NCBI RefSeq assembly: GCF_009905375.1
Contig: NC_133657.1
Location: forward strand, 1,550,001-1,614,000
Direction: 5' to 3'
DNA: 64,000 nt
DNA from: Apium graveolens
Lineage: Eukaryota > Streptophyta > Magnoliopsida > Apiales > Apiaceae
The notes under the pieces were generated by a model. It saw only the letters and a list, made by a program, of their open reading frames with translations, made no database searches and was not told the DNA's origin. Every line of letters begins with the position of its first letter. Position 1 is the stretch's first letter. Of this stretch, positions 9,805-22,384 are shown piece by piece. The position numbers and the translations under genes are program-made.

Positions 9805-10851
9805 GGATATTTCTATAAATTTGCATGTTAGTTATAAGGATCAAACACTTGAAAATTCTAGAATCAGAATTGAAAAATCTGACTTAAATAAAAGAATTGA
9901 TCACCTAGAAGCCGGGTTGGTCTTCATTTTAGAAATTCAAAAAGAAAGCGATGATGTTATGTATGTTAAAGATAAATTATTAGAAAAGCATGCTTATCTT
10001 GAAATATAATTAGCTAAAAAAGAAAAGTTATTAAGCTTTGGACTAATTCAGGAAAATCAACTCAAGTTTTAATAGAAAGTGGTTGTAGAGGATCAGTTTT
10101 AGGTTATGCTAATTCTGATGAGTTCAATAAAAAAGAAACTGAGAAATTCAAACCAATAAATGATGACAAAAAGGTAAAACTGAACAAGTTTCAGTTAAAA
10201 CCTATTAAGTTTAATTTAAGTGTCGATGTTGTTAAATCAGTAAATGAAGAAGGTTCAACATCAGCACCTAAGTCAAGCTTAAAAACTAATAGGTGTGAAC
10301 AAGTTCATATCAAGTCAGTAAATATTGGTTTAATGACTCAAAAACAGCTTAAGCAAAAGCTGAAGAAAGTAAAAATAAAGAATAAGAAAAATAGTCTAGA
10401 AAGAATAGAAATGGAAAAGTAGGTGTTAACAAGAAAAACAAATATAAACTCATTACTAATATACCTAGAAAGGCTTGTTTAAATTGTGGTAGTCTAATCA
10501 TCTTGTTGTTACTTGCAGGAAGAATAAAGGGATAAATATTGTTCCTACTAAATCAGAGTTTAGGAATAGAACAGACGGATTAAGCCACAGAATCCATGTT
10601 ATAATTGTGGTAGTTTTTGGCATTTGATTTACACATGTAAAGAGTATCACAGTTTGTATTATGATTATTAAGAACTGAAACCCTCTTTAAATAAGACGAA
10701 AGTTATTTTTGCATGCGTAAACTCTGATATTAAGAATGTTAGCATAAACTCTGATGAAAAGACTTCTGCTGCAAATGTTAACAAACTTAAAAAGGCCAAA
10801 GGATCCAAACAAGTACGGGTCCTTAAAAACACTAATTGATGGTTGTTCTGA
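9805..10851 (+). pseudogene. Gag-Pol linker of TE3, frameshifted, with two further zinc knuckles
   Basis: Broken coding sequence. Segments match the TE8 linker at 47500-48550, including a coiled-coil-like stretch (9794-10009) and two more knuckle-like sites: one near 10470-10515 whose spacing is broken by a small deletion, and one near 10588-10640 reading CYNCGSFWHLIYTC. Several stops and frameshifts interrupt it. Confidence 0.6.
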
Positions 10852-11130
10852 TTGCAGTGTAATAGGAAGAACTCTTTAGTCTTGGACAGTGGATGTTCAG
10901 GACATATGACTGGAAATGAAGCCCTGCTATCAGAGTTTAAGGAGAAGGCTGACCCAAGTGTCTCTTATGGAGATGGAAACTTAGGAAAAATACTGGGATA
11001 TGGCAATATCAAACTTGGAAATGTCATCATTGAGAATGTAGCTCTAGTTATAAGACTCGAGCATAATTTGATCAGTGTGAGTCAAATCTGTGATAAAGGT
11101 TACCATGTAGTTATTGTCAAAACACCATGA
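10852..11130 (+). pseudogene. Copia aspartic protease fragment (TE3)
   Basis: A 92-codon frame with the copia protease active site LDSGCSGHMTG (about residues 11-21) and the downstream LEHNLISVSQICDKGYHV block. In an intact element this protease cuts the Gag-Pol polyprotein. The sequence leaves protease homology at about 11115, where a deletion joins it to integrase C-terminal sequence (11118-11207, with a KYFH.FDCKCFVLKTH block). It is therefore truncated and not functional as part of a polyprotein. Confidence 0.8.
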
Positions 11131-11207
11131 AATGGTAAAGGAAAAGAAGCCAAATCTGAAGTACTTTCACATTTTTGACTGCAAGTGCTTTGTTCTAAAA
11201 ACTCATC

Positions 11208-11381
11208 CTTATTTATTTACTTTATGTTTGAATACTTGAATATTTCTTATCCGCACTTAGCATTTTCATATACAGTTATATTTATATTTGCAAGAAGTTT
11301 TAAAGATTGTAAAGAAACCAAGAATTACATTCACCCCCCCCCCTTCTGTAGTTCTACTTGTTAGATTGTTTGGGAATAACA
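11208..11381 (+). repeat. Truncated 5' LTR of TE4 (right end only)
   Basis: Ends TTGTTTGGGAATAACA directly before the primer-binding site. The left junction with TE3 integrase sequence at about 11208 shows that most of the LTR is missing; the proposed left boundary is within a few bases. A run of 11 C lies near 11333-11343. Confidence 0.7.
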
Positions 11382-11383
11382 AT

Positions 11384-11395
11384 TGGTATCAGAGC
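11384..11395 (+). promoter_or_regulatory. Primer-binding site of TE4 (tRNA-Met)
   Basis: TGGTATCAGAGC, complementary to the 3' end of plant initiator tRNA-Met, two bases after the LTR. Confidence 0.88.
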
Positions 11396-11441
11396 AAGCT
11401 CTTGACACACTAAGAGTTTAAATATCAAAGCAACTAATAAC

Positions 11442-13843
11442 ATGAACAGGAAGGATGTTGGAGTGAATATCCCTTTCTTGGATAAAGACAACTATCACCA
11501 TTGGAAGGTGAAAATTCACCTGCATCTTCTCTCTCAAGATGAAAGATATGTTGATTGTATTGAGAAAGACCCTCATGTTCCTCGAAGAGCTGCTACATAT
11601 ACTGAAGGAGCTGTAGGAAATGACCAAAGTGTTCCAAAGCCACAATCAGAATGGATAAATGAAGACATTGAGCAAGTACACAAAGACAAGAAGGCTATGA
11701 ATATTCTGTACAATGGTCTTGATGGAGATATATTTGACAATGTAATCAAATGCAAAACTGCTAAAGATATTTGGGATACAATTCAAATCATATGTGATGG
11801 AACTGAACAAGTGAGGGAAAATAAGATGAAACTTCTAATCCATCAATATGAACACTTTCATTATGAAGACACTGAATCTTTGAGTGACATCTTTAGTAGA
11901 TTTCAAAAACCACTAAATGCACTAAAGTTGCATGGAAGAGTCTATCAGACAAAGGATTCAAACCTGAAATTCCTTAGATCTCGACCAAAAGAATGGAAGC
12001 CCATGACTGTCTCTCTTAGAAATTCTGAAGATTACAAGGAATTTACTTTGGAGAGATTGTATGGTATTCTAAAAACTTATGAGCTTGAGTTGGAACAAGA
12101 TGAGAAGATAGAGAAAGGAAGGAAGAAGGGAGGATCTATAGCTTTGGTGGCTGAACAAGAGAGAGTGAAAGAGATGAAGGTTGAAGCTGTGGAATCTGCA
12201 CCAAACTCTAGGCTTTGTGAAGGCAAATGAAAAGGGCCGGTGGCTGGGCATGAAGATCATCTAAGTCAGGATGAAATGGAAGACATAGATGAACATCTAG
12301 CTTTCTGTAAAGAAGGTTTTCCAAGCTCAAATTCAAAAAGAATTTTAGAGAAGCCAAGCCAAATAGAAATATGGTGAATAAATCCAAATTCAAATGTTTC
12401 AAATGTGGCTTGAGTGGTTATTTTGCAAGTAAATGCAGAAATCCAGATTCTGAAAGAAAGGAGTTTGAGTCTGTGGATTATAAAAAAAATTCTTTGAATT
12501 GCTCAAACAAAAGGAAAGGGCTTTCTTGACTCAAGAAAATGACTGGACAGCTGATGGGGTAGATGAAGATGAAGAAACAAGTTATATCAATCTAGCTCTA
12601 ATGACCAAATCAGATGAAGCATAAGTCAGTTATTCAAGCAATTAAGTAATCATTACTAATCTAGCACACCTTTCTAAAGATGAGTGTAATGATGCTATAA
12701 ATGACATATCAACAGAATTATATCACTTGGGTGTTACACTTAAATCTCTCACTAAAGAAAACACAAAAATTAAGGAAAATAATTTGATTTTAAGTGAAAG
12801 AAATACTGTGTTATAAACCCAATTTGTTGAGTTTGAGAAATTGAAAATAGAGTGTAAAATTGCTAAGGAGGAACTGACTGAATCCTTAAATAAATAGGAG
12901 ATTTTAAAAAAGCAGCTTGAACGAGAGCAAGAGATAATCAAGGCCTTGAAGTCATCAAGAGATGTACATACTCAAATTGCTAAAGTTCAAGGTATATAAT
13001 CATTCTATGAAGAAGCCTGGAAAAAGAGCAAGGAGAAACTGGATCCTGGTTTGATAGAAAGACTTTGAACGGATGTGGAATGAAGATTATCCATCGAAAG
13101 ATAAAAGGGATTACCCATCGAAAGACAAAGAACCACATCCGTCGAATGAAAGAAAACCAATTAGCAAAGCTAAGCTATCTAGACTCAATGGGAAATATGG
13201 ATCAGATTCCAAGAACTTTGTTACAGGTGAATCAAGTCAAATCAAGGAAAACAAAAGAGTTAATATGGGGCATCTATCAATGAAGCAACTGAGTGATAGA
13301 TTGGAAAAAACTGAGATCAAGGCAGATTCCAAAAGGAAAAATAACATGAATGGGAAAGTAGGAATTAACAAATATAACAACTACACACCTGATAAATATG
13401 CACCTAGAAAAATCTGTGTTAAGTGTGGTAGTGTTAATCATTTATCTGTTAACTGAAAATCTTCTATGCCCGCACCCATGTCTGCTCATTCCTCATTTCC
13501 CAACATGCCCACTATGCCTATGAATGTTATGCCTGCACAAAATTTGAATGCACAATTTGCTAATATTCCATTTGCACAAAATCCTTACTATGTTGCATTC
13601 AGCATGCCTCAAATACCATTTAGCATGCCTTACTGGAATAACATATTTACAAATAATATGCCATTTCATGTTAACCAACGTGTGCATGAAAATTTTGCAA
13701 TAATGAATGGTTTTCAAAGCCCTACTCTAATGACCAAGGTTGAATCTCAATCACCTAACTCAAATGAGAACAAGCCTAAGAAACCTAAAAAGAAGGCTAA
13801 CAAGGCAGGACCCAAGGAAACTTGGGTACCAAAATCAACTTGA
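11442..13843 (+). pseudogene. Gag of TE4, frameshifted
   Basis: The first 262 codons (11442-12230) are open and match the copia Gag capsid region (UBN2 type): FLDKDNYHHWKVKIHLHL near the N-terminus, then AKDIWDTIQIICDGTEQVRENK and YEHFHYEDTESLSDIFSRF. The Met at 11442, 60 bp after the LTR, is the natural start. After 12230 the frame shifts. A zinc knuckle at 12395-12436 reads CFKCGLSGYFASKC, with Tyr where the zinc-binding His should be. A second knuckle near 13418 (CVKCGSVNHLSVN) meets a stop exactly where its last Cys should be. The C-terminal part (13466-13843) is rich in Met, Pro and Asn, with a Lys-rich tail. Gag forms the particle and binds genomic RNA; this copy cannot make an intact one. 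Confidence 0.78.
12395..12436 (+). other. Zinc-knuckle motif of TE4 Gag lacking its histidine
   Basis: Spacing CX2CX4[Y]X4C; Tyr replaces His. Loss of this ligand should abolish zinc binding at this knuckle. Confidence 0.75.
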
Positions 13844-13863
13844 TTTGATTTTGTTGTGTGCAG

Positions 13864-16800
13864 GAAAATAGAAAGAATCTTTGGTATTTGGATAGTGGTT
13901 GCTCAAGGCACATGACTGGAGATTCTACCCTGCTCACTGATTCAAGGAGAGAGCTGGCCCAAGTAACACTTTTGGAGATGACATCAAAGGGTATACTATG
14001 GGATATGGCTTGATTTATAAAGACAATGTCATCATTGAAGAAGTTGCTCTAGTGGATGGACTCAAACACAATCTTTTGAGTGTCAGCCAGCTTTGTGATA
14101 ATGGCAACTCAGTAACATTCAATTCAGAAGCCTATGTTGTTACAGATAAAAAGAACAACAAAATGGTTCTCATTGGAGTGAGAAAAGAAAATGTGTATCT
14201 AGATGACTTCAACTCATCAAGTGCAAATTCTATTAATTGTCTTTTCAACAAAGCAAGTCAAGATGAAAATTGGTTGTGGCACAAGAAACTGTCCCATCTG
14301 AACTTCAAGACTATAAATGAATTAGTCAGGAAAGATCTTGTAAGAGGCATTCCTCAAGTTAATTTCTCAAAGGATGGAATGTGTGATGCCTGTCATAAAG
14401 GAAAACAAATTAAGGCATCATTCAAAAAGAAAGCTTGAATCTACAATTGAAGAACCATTACAACTATTACACATGGACTTGTTTGGACCAGTAAATGTGT
14501 TGTCAATCTCAAATAAAAGATATTTCCTAGTGATTGTGGATGATTTCTCAAAGTTCACTTGGACATATTTCCTAAAATCTAAAGATGAAGCTAGTGAAAT
14601 CATTATCAATCATATAAAGCAAGTCAACAATCATCCTGGTCTCAAAGTTAGAAGAATCGGGAGTGACAATGGAACTGAGTTCAAGAATTCTGTAATGAGG
14701 TTGTTTTGTGACGAAAATGGGATCATGCATGAGTTTTCACCAACAAGAACTCCACAACAAAATGGAGTGGTGGAAAGAAAGAACAGATCTATTATTGAAG
14801 CTGCAAGGACAATGCTAGAAGAATCAAAGTTACCAACTTGCTTTTGGGCAGAAGCTGTAAATACTGCATGCTACACTCAAAATATTTCTTTGATCAGTCA
14901 AGCAAAATGCATGACTCCCTATCAATTATTCAAGAATAGGAAGCCGACACTAAACTTTCTTCATGTCTTTGGCTGCAAATAAATTATTCTAAGAAATCAA
15001 ACTGAGCGGCATGGAAAGTTTGATGCCAAAGCAGAGGAAGGTATTTTTGTTGGGTATGTAGTTGGAAAAGCATACAAAGTCTACAATCTAAGAATTAATA
15101 TTATTATGGAATTTGTGCATGTTGTGTTTGATGATAAGAAGATTGAAAGACTGCAAGATGAAGGTTTCCATAAAAGCCTCAAATTTGACAATATTGAGAT
15201 GAATTGTGATGATAGTGATGATGAAAGTGATCAAGAAATAATCTCTAAGGATAATGCAGAAAAGTCAGCAACAAATAAAGCACATAATTCCACATCCGTC
15301 GAAAGATAAGGTGCATCATCCGTTGAAAGACAAACTGTATCATCCGTGGAGAGGCAAAATCAACATCCGTTGGGCCATCAATAGGAGTTGAAAGTCAATA
15401 TAGATCACATACAGAAAGGACCCCAACTTCAAGTCAAAGATCCACAAACTCAGATGGAGTTTCTTCTAATCAAAACTCAGTCACACATCAAGACAACTGT
15501 GAGACCTCTTCATCTAGAGCTAATCTACCACAACAAAGAAAATGAACAAGAGATCACCCATTTGAACTAATTATTGGTGATGCAACTTCAAGAGTGCAAA
15601 CTAGGAAAGCAACTCAAGAAGAATGTCTATACAGCAGCTTTCTGTCTCAGGAAGAGCCAATGAAGGTAGAAGAAACTTTATTGGATCTTGATTGGGTTTT
15701 AGCTATGTAGGAAGAGCTAAATAATTTGAAAGGATTAAGGTATGGAATCTGGTACCCAAACCTAAAGGCAAAAATCCTATTGACGCCAAATGGGTATTCA
15801 GATTCAATATGGATGAAAATGGCATAGTAGTGAGGAACAAAGCTAGATTGGTTGCTAAGGGCTATTGTCAACAAGAAGGAATAGATTTTGATGAGACCTT
15901 TGCTCCTGTTGCAAGGCTTGAAGCCATCAGAATTTTTCTAGCCTATGCAGCCCATGCCAATTTCAAGGTCTATCAAATGGATGTTAAAAGTGCATTTATG
16001 AATGAAGATTTAGAGGAGGAAGTCTATGTCAGTCAGCCTCCTGGTTTTGAAGACCCCAACTTTCCAGATTATGTCTACTATCTTTTGAAAGCACTGTATG
16101 GTTTGAAGCAAGCACCTAGAGCCTATATGACACCTTGTCAAAGTTTCTTTTTGGAAATCATTTCACAAGAGGTACTATTGTCAAAACTATTTTCTTTAGA
16201 AATGTTAATGGCTCTAGTATAATTGTTCAGATTTATGTAGATGATATAATATTTGGCTCTACAGATGAGAAGCTTTACAAAAAGTTTGCCAAATTGATGC
16301 AAAGTAAATATGAAATGAGCATGATGGAAGAACTAACTTACTTTCTTGGTCCGCAAGTTAAACAAGTTAGTGATGGAATATTCATTAGTAAAACCAAATA
16401 TATTTATGATCTTTTAAAGAAGTTTGACTTAATGAATTGCACATCTGAAAAAACTCCTATGGCCACTTCCACTAAACTAGAATTGAACACTACTGAAAAG
16501 TCCGTGGACATTTTAAGTTATAGAGGCATGGTTGGCTCACCTTTATATTTAACAGCTAGTAGGCCAGATATAATGTTTGCAACTTGTCTTTGTGTTAGAT
16601 TTCAAGTTGTTCCTAGAGAATCTCATTTAGTAGCTATTAAGAGAATTTTCATATATCTCAAAGGAACACCAAAACTTGGCATTTGGTATCATATGGATTC
16701 TGGTTTTGATCTAATTGGTTATTTAGATGCAGATTATGCGGGTTGTAAAATTGATAGAAAAAATACAACATGAACCTGTCAATTTCTAGGAAACAAGCTA

Positions 16801-17178
16801 GTGTCTTGGTTTAGTAGGAAATAAAATTAAGTCTCTACTTATACAGCTGAGGCTGAATAGAATGTTGATGGTAGCTGTTGTGCACAGATTTTATGGATGA
16901 AGAATCAACTATTGGACTATGGTCTGCATGTAGATAAGATCCCAATTTTCTGTGACAACACAAGTGCCATTGTTATTAATGAAAATCATGTGTAGCATTC
17001 AAAGACCAAGCACATTGACATCAAGTACCACTTTATTCGAGAACATGTCATGAATGGTACGGTAGAACTTCATTTTGTTCCAAGTGAGAAGCAACTTACA
17101 GACATCTTTATCAAGCCACTTGATGAGTCCACCTTTACTAGGTTGGTAGGTGAGTTAAGTATGCTTAATAATTCCTAA
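13864..17178 (+). pseudogene. Pol of TE4: protease, integrase, RT, RNase H (copia order), disrupted
   Basis: Protease starts near 13865 with the DSGCSRHMTG active site, then a frameshift before 13998. The integrase HHCC zinc domain (HKKLSHLNF to CDACHKGK) lies near 14275-14400; the catalytic core follows in a shifted frame (14374-14982) with VIVDDFSKF, SDNGTEFKN and VVERKNRS. A variable linker (15000-15750) has several stops. RT runs 15809-16222, with [10 protein letters not shown] and YGLKQAPRA, shifts frame near 16126, and continues 16135-16773 with [11 protein letters not shown], which includes the YVDD active site. RNase H/C-terminal pol (16774-17178) includes AQILWMKNQLLDYG and HIDIKYHFIRE, with several in-frame stops. 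The domain order is complete, so breaks are point changes and small indels rather than large deletions. Confidence 0.85.
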
Positions 17179-17705
17179 ATTATTTTGGTGTCTAAGCAAC
17201 TTGTAATGCAGCTAGAAACAAATTTGTTTTTTCCTAAAAAGATGAAATTTTGGCTAAGTCAAAATTTACATCTCGACGGATGTTCATTATCCGTTGAAAA
17301 TGAATATCCGTTGAATTTTATTGTCTGTTGTAAATCAAATATTTTTCTGGGTACTTTTTATCTTGACGGATATATGTTTAATATATATATATATATGTTG
17401 AATTGCTTTAATCATAGCCGCTAATTCTATTTCTTATCCGTCGAATTTACTTACAGTATGTAAGTATATGTCGATGGATAACCTCTAGAATTTCTGCAGT
17501 TTATTTTATTTTTAAACGGCTATTTTGGGAAAATTTCATTGGGTACTTTATTGTACTTTTTAATTTTTTTACTTGTTTATTTTTTGAGAAATTATAAAAG
17601 CCCCCTTTCATTTTCCATATTACTTTTATCTTTCTCAAAGCAATTTTACTCGCTTCGTCTCCAAAGCAAAATCCCTTTTCTATGTAACTGCTCTCAATCA
17701 CAACA
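17179..17705 (+). promoter_or_regulatory. Spacer before the TE4 3' ORF with a candidate internal promoter
   Basis: Non-coding. It carries six or seven copies of the ATCCGTCGA/TCGACGGAT motif (17271-17480), a TATA box TATAAAAG at about 17593-17600 preceded by AAAT, then a pyrimidine-rich leader of about 100 bp and an ATG in the plant-like context ACAACAATGGC at 17706. This is the architecture of an ordinary plant promoter and 5' UTR, suggesting separate transcription of the 3' ORF. The promoter reading is inferred from sequence only. Confidence 0.5.
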
Positions 17706-20700
17706 ATGGCACATGTAGTCAAAATCATATCTCAATCTGGATTTGTTTATGAAAAGAACAACTTTATAGCATTGGTGAACAAAGATATTTATGTTTCTTC
17801 GAACTATCACAAGATGATGGACTTCATTCAAAGTTGCAAACTAAGCTATGTGATGCTTGAATCTCTAGTTTTTTACTATGAAGTTGTGGAGGAGATTTGG
17901 ACTACTGCAGTGTACAACTCTAAAGATAAGACCATTGCCTTCTCTCACAAAGGTAATGACCATTGTATTAACTGTGATAAAATTCAAGCATGCCTTCATT
18001 TACCTAAAAATAACACACTTTTTCCACACACAGACACAGATGTGAGCACCATGCTTGTGTTCATGGGTTATTCTCTCAATCCTGCCAAATTAAGTGAGGT
18101 TAGGAGAATGGGCCTTAGAAAAGAATGGAGCCTTCCCTATGACTCTTTTATTAAAGAATTTTCAAGAAAGATTAGCAATTTTGATGTAGTCAATTATTCT
18201 ATGGTTAACATGCTTTACATGCTTTTAAGTGATAAGTATTTTAATTTAAGTATTTCTGTCATGTATGAACTAGGGTATAACTTAAGAGACATTAAGAAGA
18301 GGTCTAAAAACATATACTATGCTAGGTTTATTATGATGCTAGCAACTCATGTGTCTAAGGACCTCTTAATTGAGAACCCAACAAATAAGCTTGATTGTTG
18401 GGTCCAAGAAAAGAGAGTACTTGCTGATCTTAACAGGAACAATCTCCATAGTGAGGTACCTCTCAACTATTTGACAATCATGGAGGCACCTCAGGTTAGT
18501 GAGGTAAATGTTTCTATCTCTACTGTTTCCCAACCTCAATTTTCTTTGCAAATTACTGTGGCTATGGCATCCGTGACAGTGACCAAACAGATGCCTACCC
18601 AAGCCATAAAATCCAAAATTTCTAAATCCAAGTCAAAGAAACCCCACTCTAGTTCCTCTCAAAAGAAACTAGTTTTAAAGCCTACACAAGCACAGGAGGG
18701 AAGTGTGAAGGGTGGTGAGGAAGGTGAGGGACAGGGTGAAACTCAAAGAAACCCTAAGGATAAGGAGAGTGAGGTTTGTGTGACCCAAACCAGCCACACT
18801 GCAGTTTCCCAATAAATGGTGGTGCTTAATAAGGAAATAAGCGCATTACTAGTTGCATCCTCTCAAAAGGATGTGACTATTGAAACAAGCTCTCAACCAA
18901 GAGCACAAGCCAAAAGGGGAAGGGACACAGGTCAACCTCAAACTTATAAGAGAAAGAAGAAATCTAAACCTATGGGGGAGTCACTGGGTGCACACACAGT
19001 GCCAATTGCAGTCTAAAACTCAGTTATTGCACCATCACAAAGTCAAGTTGATGTGGCTCCAATAAATGTGGAGTCACGGCCAAAATCTCTCACAATTGAA
19101 ACACCTCACACACACAATTCTCCCACAAACTCGCTGGATGTGGACATGATAAACATATTAATTCCTGATTCTCCATCTTTGAACTCATTGAGGAGCTAAA
19201 ACCCAAAACAAGTGAGCATCATCTTATAGATGATTTGTTGGCTCACTTTCCATTTCTTTCTGATACTACTGAGAAATCTGTGCATAATCTCAAATCAATC
19301 ACCACATATTCTACAGTAGTTTCAACTCCCAACTCTATCATTTCTACTCTCTTGAGGGATATTCCTCATCCGTCGACTAGTGATTGTCTCTCGACGAATA
19401 AGCTTCACAGCATTTATCTATCGACATTCACAACTACTATTTCGACGGATGTCTCTCATCCGTTGGAAGTCTCTACATAACTTTAAATTTTTAAACATTT
19501 TACTAGTGTAGATGACTTAGTGGTTGTTTAATCGCTCTTAGGATTGAGGGAAGAGATTAAACTGAGTGAGAGGCTGAGTTGCTCTCAGGCAAAGGGAGAG
19601 GAAAAGAGTGATCAAATGCATGCTATTTCTTCCTGCATGGCAAAAGTTAATGAGAGGAGTCCCACCTTCGATAGTGAAGGTGAGGGTGTGAGGGTGGGAA
19701 GCCTAGGGGAGCCCTTGATGCAAGAAAAGAGGGATAATGAGAGAAAAGTAGGTACAGGAGAAGAATGGGAAGAGCCCTATGCTAGTGAGTTAAAGGATGT
19801 CAGTGATGAAGAAAAGAAGCAGCTATTTCAGCAAGAATATCAAGCTGTTTTAGATTATGTCTCTTTTGATGCTGAGACATTTACTCATCCTGTTCCAGCA
19901 TAACAAATTCTAGGTGGACAGGCCAATGAGGCTGCTGAGAGGACTTTAAACTTGATGCACATAAAAGCTTCTATGCTAAGAGCCAAGAATGTAATCAACT
20001 CTCTTCCACCTACAGCTGGTGATGATCTTGAGTTAGATTCTAGTGGCTCTCTTGGAGATGCTTCTAAAGAGGAAGATGATGGCATGAACATAGGGGGAGA
20101 TGCAGGACCTAGCTCAACCACAAACACTCCAGCCTGGATGTTTAACAAGGACTGCACTGATCATCATTTTAAATCTACTATATTCAAGCTTATCCATCAA
20201 ACTCAATCAGCTCTTCAAGCCACCACAGATGCCAATACCAAATGTCTTCTCCAAGCACATCTAGAATCTCTACAACTACACAAGATTCAATCTCTCAAAT
20301 AGAGTCAAGATGTGGATGACATCAAGACCAACATTAAGTAAGTCAAGAAGGATATCAATGACAGAATGGAGTATAAACTTCCTGAATCAACAATGAAATA
20401 CATCCATCAGAAACTCGGGAAGGACTATGACTTGAGTATCAAAATTGATTCTTTAGACTCTAGGCTAACAGCAGTAGAGAATTCTCTTACCAAGGTTCTC
20501 ATCAACCAAGTCCATCAGACACTTCTTCTTTAAATTCCGGTGGCTGCTCAAACTTCAACCCCTGCATTACTTGATAATAACAAAAAGGGGGAGAAGGATG
20601 CAATTGTCCAAGTTAGTGAGGGGGAGAAGGATGTGCACATTCAAGTCAACAAAGTAATTGTTCCAGCCATTACTTTCTCCAAGCCACCAGTGTTAGACAT

Positions 20701-22189
20701 CATTGACTTGATCAATATTGCAGCAGCTGAACTCAAGCTGAAAGAACAAATGAAGAAAATTGATGAGAAAATTGAAAAGGTATTTGGTCTAATTGAAAAT
20801 CAAGACAAATCTGTGAAGTACTTCACACAGTTGAGAGAGATTCCAATAAGTGAAATGAGGTTGAGAAATATGGAAAAAGGTCAAACCTCAGCTAGAAGAC
20901 ATCAAAAGGCCACTGTGAGTTTGAAGCCAAAGAATCATTCATCAAAACATTCAAGCAAAAATCCTTTGGACCTAGTCTATGCAACTCCTCAACCGGATGA
21001 AAAGAAGATGCTTGGTCACTCAATTGCCAATCATAAAGATCCAAGAGACTCAGTCTTGAATAAAAGAATAGAAAAGATCTACAGAAATTGAAAACTGATT
21101 TGTGTGATGGCTGGACATCCTCAATTTGCAGAATCTAAGAGAGAAGAAAATTTGAGGCTCAAATCTCAGGAAAGATGGGCTGCCTTAAAAGCAAATAAAC
21201 AAGCCGAAAAGCCTGTCACCAAGTCAGAAAGTGAGAAGCCTGTTATCTTAACTAAAACTGAGAAGCTGGAGGAACCAAAGTAGAAATCAGGAAAGGGGTA
21301 TAGAAAGTAAAGAGCAAAGAGGAAGATGGTATTTCAAGAAGAAGAGGAATAACCTAAGTCAACTCGGTCTACTACTACAAATCAACCAATTATGCCCATA
21401 TTGGAGCAAGTTAAAATCAAGGTCTTTCCTGGTGTGAATTTTCATGGTGAGCCAATCATTCCCAATGATGAACCAATAGACTGGGAAAGCCTACCTATTA
21501 CAGAGCTTAATCTCCCTATTCCAACCTCCTCAAAGAGAGGAGAGAACATACCAAGCAAGCCAGTCAAGTCTATCCCATTCAAATACAAAACCTTATCTAA
21601 ACCCAAGCCAACGGTCAACAAAGGAGATCGGCTCTTTATTTGTGACATAAAGGAGTTTTCAGACATAAATCTTTACTTGGATGAGCTGGATGAAGTGAGA
21701 GTTGTTGATGCCCAAAACAGACTCCCAGAGAGACTAGTGTTCAAGTACAAGGGTGGAAAGGAATTCACTTGGCCTCTTCTCAATGAAGGAAAATCTATCT
21801 TAGTAAAAGTATTCTCTGCTATCAAGAAAAACTTTGGATTCACCATGGTGGCCAAAAAGGAGATACTCAACAAAATTGAACAAATAAGACAAAGCTGGAG
21901 AGACCCAAGTTCACTTCTAAGAGTCTTAACCATTCCTTATACTGGAAGTAGAGTGCACTTAAGGCCATATTAGTTAATGGAGTTTAAGGATGAAAAGAAC
22001 ACCAGAAGATTCTTCAGATGAGAAGACCAGCTAAAGTTTTCAAGCAATGAAACTCTCAAAGAAATGCAGGAGATGCCGGATCAATCTAATGAAGATGAAT
22101 CTGAGTTCTACAGACAACTCTAACATCAGATAGAAGAGAACAATGAAAAACTGGGAAAGAAGACTAGACACTCAAGGAGAAAAGATTAA
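17706..22189 (+). pseudogene. Long 3' ORF of TE4 (Sire-type extra ORF), about 1,490 codons, broken
   Basis: The first 369 codons (17706-18815) are open; the same frame continues past stops to about 19190, where one frameshift occurs. Everything from 19235 to 22189 then lies in one single frame apart from about a dozen stops. The N-terminal 220 residues align with the TE8 3' ORF, with a shared block LRKEWSLPYDSFIKEFSRKI near residue 140. Then follow a Lys/Ser-rich and basic stretch (KRKKKSK near 18950), an acidic Glu-rich stretch (19544-19903), predicted coiled coil (about 20400-20850) and a C-terminal block (21392-21973) that resembles the TE8 ORF C-terminus. No signal peptide or membrane segment is evident, so the traditional name envelope-like is not supported. 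Function unknown; the basic tracts and lack of membrane features would suit a nuclear or RNA/DNA-binding protein. Confidence 0.75.
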
Positions 22190-22371
22190 TTTGCTCAGAC
22201 TAGAGGAGCACCTTGAACAAAGCTTGTAAGACTTGTGTGAACTTTATTTTGTCAACTTCAAATAAAATTGCAGCACTTAACATTTTATCTCCTATTGAAT
22301 GATCTTTTTGTATAGGGTATTTTTTATCATCAAGCCCCTCTAAATTTATGCCTACAATTCTAGTAGACATA

Positions 22372-22384
22372 AATTGGGGGAGAT
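22372..22384 (+). promoter_or_regulatory. Polypurine tract of TE4
   Basis: AATTGGGGGAGAT directly upstream of the LTR start TGTTAGGAATA. Confidence 0.85.

Larger units (their letters stand above)
9230..11207 (+). mobile_element. TE3: decayed fragment of a Sire-type copia element, family of TE8
   Basis: Contains in order the C-terminal part of gag, a spacer, a retroviral-type protease, and about 80 bp of the integrase C-terminal region, each alignable to TE8 (gag tail at about 47030, protease at 48561, integrase segment at about 49622). LTRs and most of pol are absent. The jump from protease to late integrase near 11115 is an internal deletion of about 800 bp relative to TE8. The 3' end abuts the truncated 5' LTR of TE4. 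The left boundary is approximate. Confidence 0.75.

Noticed and set aside
11384..11395. tRNA gene at the PBS-like sequences (also 36039, 41252, 46166)
   Set aside because: Only the 12 bases complementary to a tRNA 3' end are present, with no cloverleaf.
14418..14609. Minus-strand open frame within TE4 integrase
   Set aside because: Shadow of the plus-strand integrase frame.
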